Shown here in pieces: positions 63,791-64,000 of a stretch of 64,000 bases of DNA; the stretch's first letter is position 1, and each line of letters begins with the position of its first letter. The translations under genes were made by a program, and so were the position numbers. The notes below the pieces were generated by a model, which was not told the origin of the DNA, did not search any database, and worked only from the letters and a program-made list of their open reading frames with translations. Origin of the DNA: Warburgia ugandensis (taxonomy: Eukaryota; Streptophyta; Magnoliopsida; Canellales; Canellaceae); contig CP141135.1 in assembly GCA_035236585.1 (NCBI GenBank), forward strand, positions 60,666,190-60,730,189, written 5' to 3'.

Positions 63791-64000
63791 GACCTAAGCA
63801 TTTTTTTAGAACAAATAATATCATGTAGAGGCAACCTAAGGTCCATTGTGATAGACTTCGAAAGTTCATTGCTTCATGTGTGCCATTGGATCATTATCTA
63901 AGTTTTGGTTTTAGCATTGTAAAGATACCCATGGTAATTTGGTCAAAAGAGAATTTGTCAATGAAGTGTTGAATATCATTAAATATCTACATATTCATCT

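Overview
This window is nuclear DNA of a flowering plant. It is AT-rich and gene-poor. Most of it is decayed, nested transposable elements: Ty3/gypsy, copia, LINE and CACTA. The one clear single-copy gene has the seven-exon structure of an angiosperm TPS-a/b terpene synthase, with a plastid leader. I cannot name the species. No intact protein-coding gene is visible.

Layout. 1-7428: a gag-only, Athila/Tat-like LTR element on the minus strand (tRNA-Asp primer site), its left LTR cut by the window edge. It sits inside a second minus-strand gypsy element (7429-12382; initiator-Met primer site, gag and protease remnants, 2.6-kb LTR). 12383-14038: a 1-kb segment plus an 11-unit, 60-bp minisatellite. 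14516-17503: a monoterpene-synthase-type (TPS-b) pseudogene with legible splice sites, an intact DDxxD and an intact NSE/DTE motif, but one nonsense codon and two frame shifts. 17504-21581: mostly unassigned, with a weak LINE trace. 21582-23017: two exons of a minus-strand C2H2 zinc-finger gene fragment with a frame shift. 23705-25663: a second copy of the 1-kb segment with a 16-unit minisatellite. 26201-41315: a CACTA transposon (TNP2 pseudogene at the right) split by a second Athila/Tat-like element (26336-38209), whose left LTR is itself split by a 4.46-kb solo LTR (27288-31749). 41320-49885: a minus-strand chromovirus-like gypsy element inserted in an older LTR fragment. 49886-56863: plus-strand integrase C-terminus and a long LTR-like tract related to the solo LTR. 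56864-62900: LTR pieces in opposite orientations around a LINE fragment. 63375-63790: a minus-strand copia fragment.

The elements do not work together as a pathway; the window records successive insertions around one dead terpene-synthase gene. I found no convincing new defence or biosynthetic system. The most unusual signals are a roughly 220-bp module shared by two otherwise unlike LTR families, the gag-only or unknown-ORF element family, tandem arrays at the same relative place in several LTRs, and the long duplication on both sides of the terpene-synthase pseudogene.
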